Assembly: GCF_000233455.1 (NCBI RefSeq)
Contig: NZ_JH376420.1
Location: 160,582 to 224,581 of the forward strand
Direction: 5' to 3'
Source of the DNA: [Clostridium] citroniae WAL-17108
GTDB lineage: Bacteria > Bacillota > Clostridia > Lachnospirales > Lachnospiraceae
DNA length: 64,000 nt
The notes under the pieces are model-generated. The model worked only from the letters and a program-made list of their open reading frames with translations. It was not told the origin of the DNA and did no database searches. The position numbers were made by a program, and so were the translations under genes. This document shows, piece after piece, positions 62,154 to 64,000 of this stretch; positions within the stretch are counted from its first letter, which is position 1; every line of letters begins with the position of its first letter.

Positions 62154-62216
62154 ATACATTTAGACATATATCTAAACGTCTAAATGTATTCTACCAAATC
62201 ATGGTTTATGTGTCAA
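62154..62216 (-). promoter_or_regulatory. sdpRI promoter and operator
   Basis: On the minus strand TTGACA (62211-62216), 17 bases and TAGAAT (62188-62193) form a strong promoter; the -35 contains the stop codon of the upstream cyclase gene. ATACATTTAGAC (62154-62165) and GTCTAAATGTAT (62178-62189) are perfect 12-bp arms around a 12-base centre. A second dyad, TTTAGA-N6-TCTAAA (62159-62176), overlaps the left arm. The two dyads suit two ArsR dimers. Confidence 0.85.
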
Positions 62217-64000
62217 CTGTAAATAACTGGTTCTCCGCCTCCATGGGCCGATGCTGCCTTAAATGTCTTCTTTGCATCATACATGGCCTCATCCGCTTGT
62301 TTCAGCAGAACAGCCGTATCACAGCCGTCTTCGGGGTAGAACACATATCCGGCAGAGAAATGGACCGGGATTCTCTCCTTGGTGCCAAGCTCCACTCCGG
62401 CCTCCTCCATATCCCTCATCATCTTCCTAACAGGAACCATCAGTTCTTCCCTGGATCCGGCCCCATAGAGGAACATGGCAAACTCATCCCCGCTGAGCCG
62501 GGCAGTTACACACTTTTCCCAGGCGCAGGATATGAGGATCCTGCCAATAGCAGCCAGATACCGGTCTCCGTTCTGGTGGCCGTACTGGTCATTGACCTGT
62601 TTCAGATTATCTGCATCCGCCATCAGCATAAGCCCATGTCCCAAAGGTTCACTGCCGGACAAAAGAGCCTCCGTCTGCCGGTAGAACGCCCGCCTGCTGT
62701 AAAGCCCTGTGAGCAGATCCACGTCACGTTCCTGTTCAATCCGTTTTTTCTCCCGGATATCATCCGTTACATCCATGATCATCCCCAGGGTACTGTGCCC
62801 TCTCGCAAATGTCTCCAGCCTGATATAACGGACCTCCTCCCCTTCCATGCGGTAAACTCCGTTTTCACCTTCCACCGGATGCTTTTTCACCTGTTCCAGG
62901 GCTGCCTCAAACAGAGTATAATCAGAAAACAGGGTTTCTGCCTCCGACCTGCCGATCATGAGGATTTCCGCCAGCCGGTTGGTTGCCATGACCCTTCTCA
63001 TGTCGCAGTTATATTCATACACTCCCAGAGGCGCCTTACTCATCTCCAGGATCTGGGATATCTTGTTGGTGGTATCCAGAAGGCTTTCCACCATCTGGTT
63101 GATCTGGAAACTGAGTTCACCAAACTCCGGCGTACTGTCCACCTCCACCCTTGTATCCAGGTTTCCCCGGGTGATCCTTTCCAGTTTTTCATGGATGGAG
63201 GAAATCCCGTCCACAATATACCTGTCTATGTAAGCAGAGATACAGATGATCATGATCAGCGAAATGCAGGTCAGATAAAACGCAAGCAGCAGCGTGCTCC
63301 TGTTCAGTTCACCATACAGGGCTGCCGTTGACTTTGTAATGCCCAGGATCACGGAACCGCTGGTTTCAAAAACGCCGTAGCTGTCTTCCTGGTTGATCAT
63401 CAGCCTGATCCCCCGTCCCCTCACACCCAGATGCCCCGGCTCGATTCCAATGTCCTGGATCTGTCTGTTTACAAGGCCGTCATCCGTGGATCCAAGGATC
63501 AGGCCGCTGTCAGGATCAATGGCATAGATGGTCTCATCCTTTTCTGAGGTGACCAGGGAAAAGATATAGGATAGCTCCGTCTTTTTCATGGCTTCCAGGA
63601 CCGTGGTGGGCTCCAGCCCCACCTGGACGATCCCTTTGTGGTCCCGGCTCCACACAGCGGCATACTGCATCAGCTTCTGCTCCGCCGTATTAGGTGTTAT
63701 CTCCTGGCACAGCCGAAGATCATAATCCTTAAGCATGGGCAGGAAAAACCGCATCTGCTCCCCTGAATTAAAATTCAGCCCGTAATACCTGGGTTCGGAA
63801 CCGGCATACAGATTCCCCTCCGTGTCAAACAGATGGACCTCATCCACCTGGAGCATGCCTGCAATCCGCTGTATTTCCTGCTGATTCCCCACAATATCCG
63901 GTTTTCCCTGTATCATATATGAGATGGCTTCCGCGCTCATGAAGCACTGTTCCATCAGACTCTCTTTCGCCTTCTGTGTCTCCTTCTCATTCTGGTTCAA
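62213..64000 (-). CDS. Membrane diguanylate cyclase (partial, 5' end outside window)
   Basis: This protein makes the second messenger cyclic di-GMP. The frame runs off the window, so the first helix is missing. Visible parts are a dCache-like extracellular sensor (to about residue 235), a helix near 235-262, HAMP (about 262-315), a PAS unit (about 315-400) and a GGDEF domain to the end. The active loop reads SGDEF, an accepted variant, with LLTGLYSRRAF at the domain start. No RxxD inhibitory site precedes the loop (WEKC there), so product inhibition is probably absent. Confidence 0.92.
   Translation of the reverse strand: MNQNEKETQKAKESLMEQCFMSAEAISYMIQGKPDIVGNQQEIQRIAGMLQVDEVHLFDTEGNLYAGSEPRYYGLNFNSGEQMRFFLPMLKDYDLRLCQEITPNTAEQKLMQYAAVWSRDHKGIVQVGLEPTTVLEAMKKTELSYIFSLVTSEKDETIYAIDPDSGLILGSTDDGLVNRQIQDIGIEPGHLGVRGRGIRLMINQEDSYGVFETSGSVILGITKSTAALYGELNRSTLLLAFYLTCISLIMIICISAYIDRYIVDGISSIHEKLERITRGNLDTRVEVDSTPEFGELSFQINQMVESLLDTTNKISQILEMSKAPLGVYEYNCDMRRVMATNRLAEILMIGRSEAETLFSDYTLFEAALEQVKKHPVEGENGVYRMEGEEVRYIRLETFARGHSTLGMIMDVTDDIREKKRIEQERDVDLLTGLYSRRAFYRQTEALLSGSEPLGHGLMLMADADNLKQVNDQYGHQNGDRYLAAIGRILISCAWEKCVTARLSGDEFAMFLYGAGSREELMVPVRKMMRDMEEAGVELGTKERIPVHFSAGYVFYPEDGCDTAVLLKQADEAMYDAKKTFKAASAHGGGEPVIYS

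Noticed and set aside
62201..63331. 376-residue plus-strand frame opposite the diguanylate cyclase gene
   Set aside because: It is an antisense shadow of a gene with clear HAMP, PAS and GGDEF domains.

Overview
The window is a gene-dense, GC-rich (roughly low-to-mid 50s percent by eye) stretch of a Gram-positive anaerobe chromosome. The gene set points to Lachnospiraceae (Clostridium cluster XIVa, Enterocloster-like): pyrBI with a separate regulatory chain, a PASTA kinase/PP2C pair, SerS with the clostridial motif-3 variant, TepA beside FtsK, an SLH-domain protein, VanW-G5 proteins, DUF6774 and DUF5684 proteins, and formate-tetrahydrofolate ligase. The genus call is inference. I see no rRNA, tRNA, CRISPR array, prophage or intact insertion sequence. 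No gene-free stretch exceeds 300 bases.

Layout. 1-1.6 kb: pyrBI on the plus strand. 1.6-5.6 kb (minus): a DUF5684 membrane protein, a VOC enzyme, serS, and a vitamin B6 salvage pair (ECF S component plus pyridoxamine kinase). 5.7-17.9 kb (minus): one long housekeeping unit priA-def-fmt-Zn protease-rsmB-rlmN-stp-prkC-rsgA-rpe-thiN, with a sigma-A-type promoter next to the stop codon of a hybrid histidine kinase (17.9-19.9 kb). 20-24.2 kb: MATE exporter, M18 aminopeptidase and amino acid permease, then a divergent small DUF6774 gene whose ribosome binding site lies in a perfect stem-loop. 24.8-36.1 kb (minus): murF, murE, fhs, ftsK, a degenerate tyrosine recombinase, tepA and an SH3/NlpC-P60 wall hydrolase. 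36.3-39.3 kb: an ABC importer (ATPase, permease, lipoprotein). 39.4-41.6 kb: a PhoR/PhoB-like two-component system whose promoter carries TTTAC elements on an 11-bp register. 41.7-44.5 kb: M19 dipeptidase and SulP transporter. 44.7-46 kb (plus): padR-DUF2812 with repeats over its promoter. 46-51 kb (minus): SLH protein, HlyD-like adaptor, and MacB-type ATPase and permease. 51.2-53.2 kb: cardiolipin synthase and an Rrf2 regulator. 53.4-57.9 kb: an RclA-like flavoprotein, a CcdA-thioredoxin fusion and VanW, apparently one operon with a palindromic operator. 58-64 kb: an unrecognised lipoprotein, a DUF362 ferredoxin, SdpI/SdpR with a clear operator, and a diguanylate cyclase cut by the window edge.

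The genes group into nucleotide, cofactor and one-carbon supply, translation and ribosome maturation (the priA unit), envelope building and remodelling, and surface signalling or export. The least explained pieces are the flavoprotein/CcdA-Trx/VanW operon, the recombinase without catalytic residues, the hairpin-masked DUF6774 gene and the lipoprotein at 58-59.7 kb. Start codons were moved inward from the longest reading frame wherever a good Shine-Dalgarno sequence and family alignment supported it; each case is noted.
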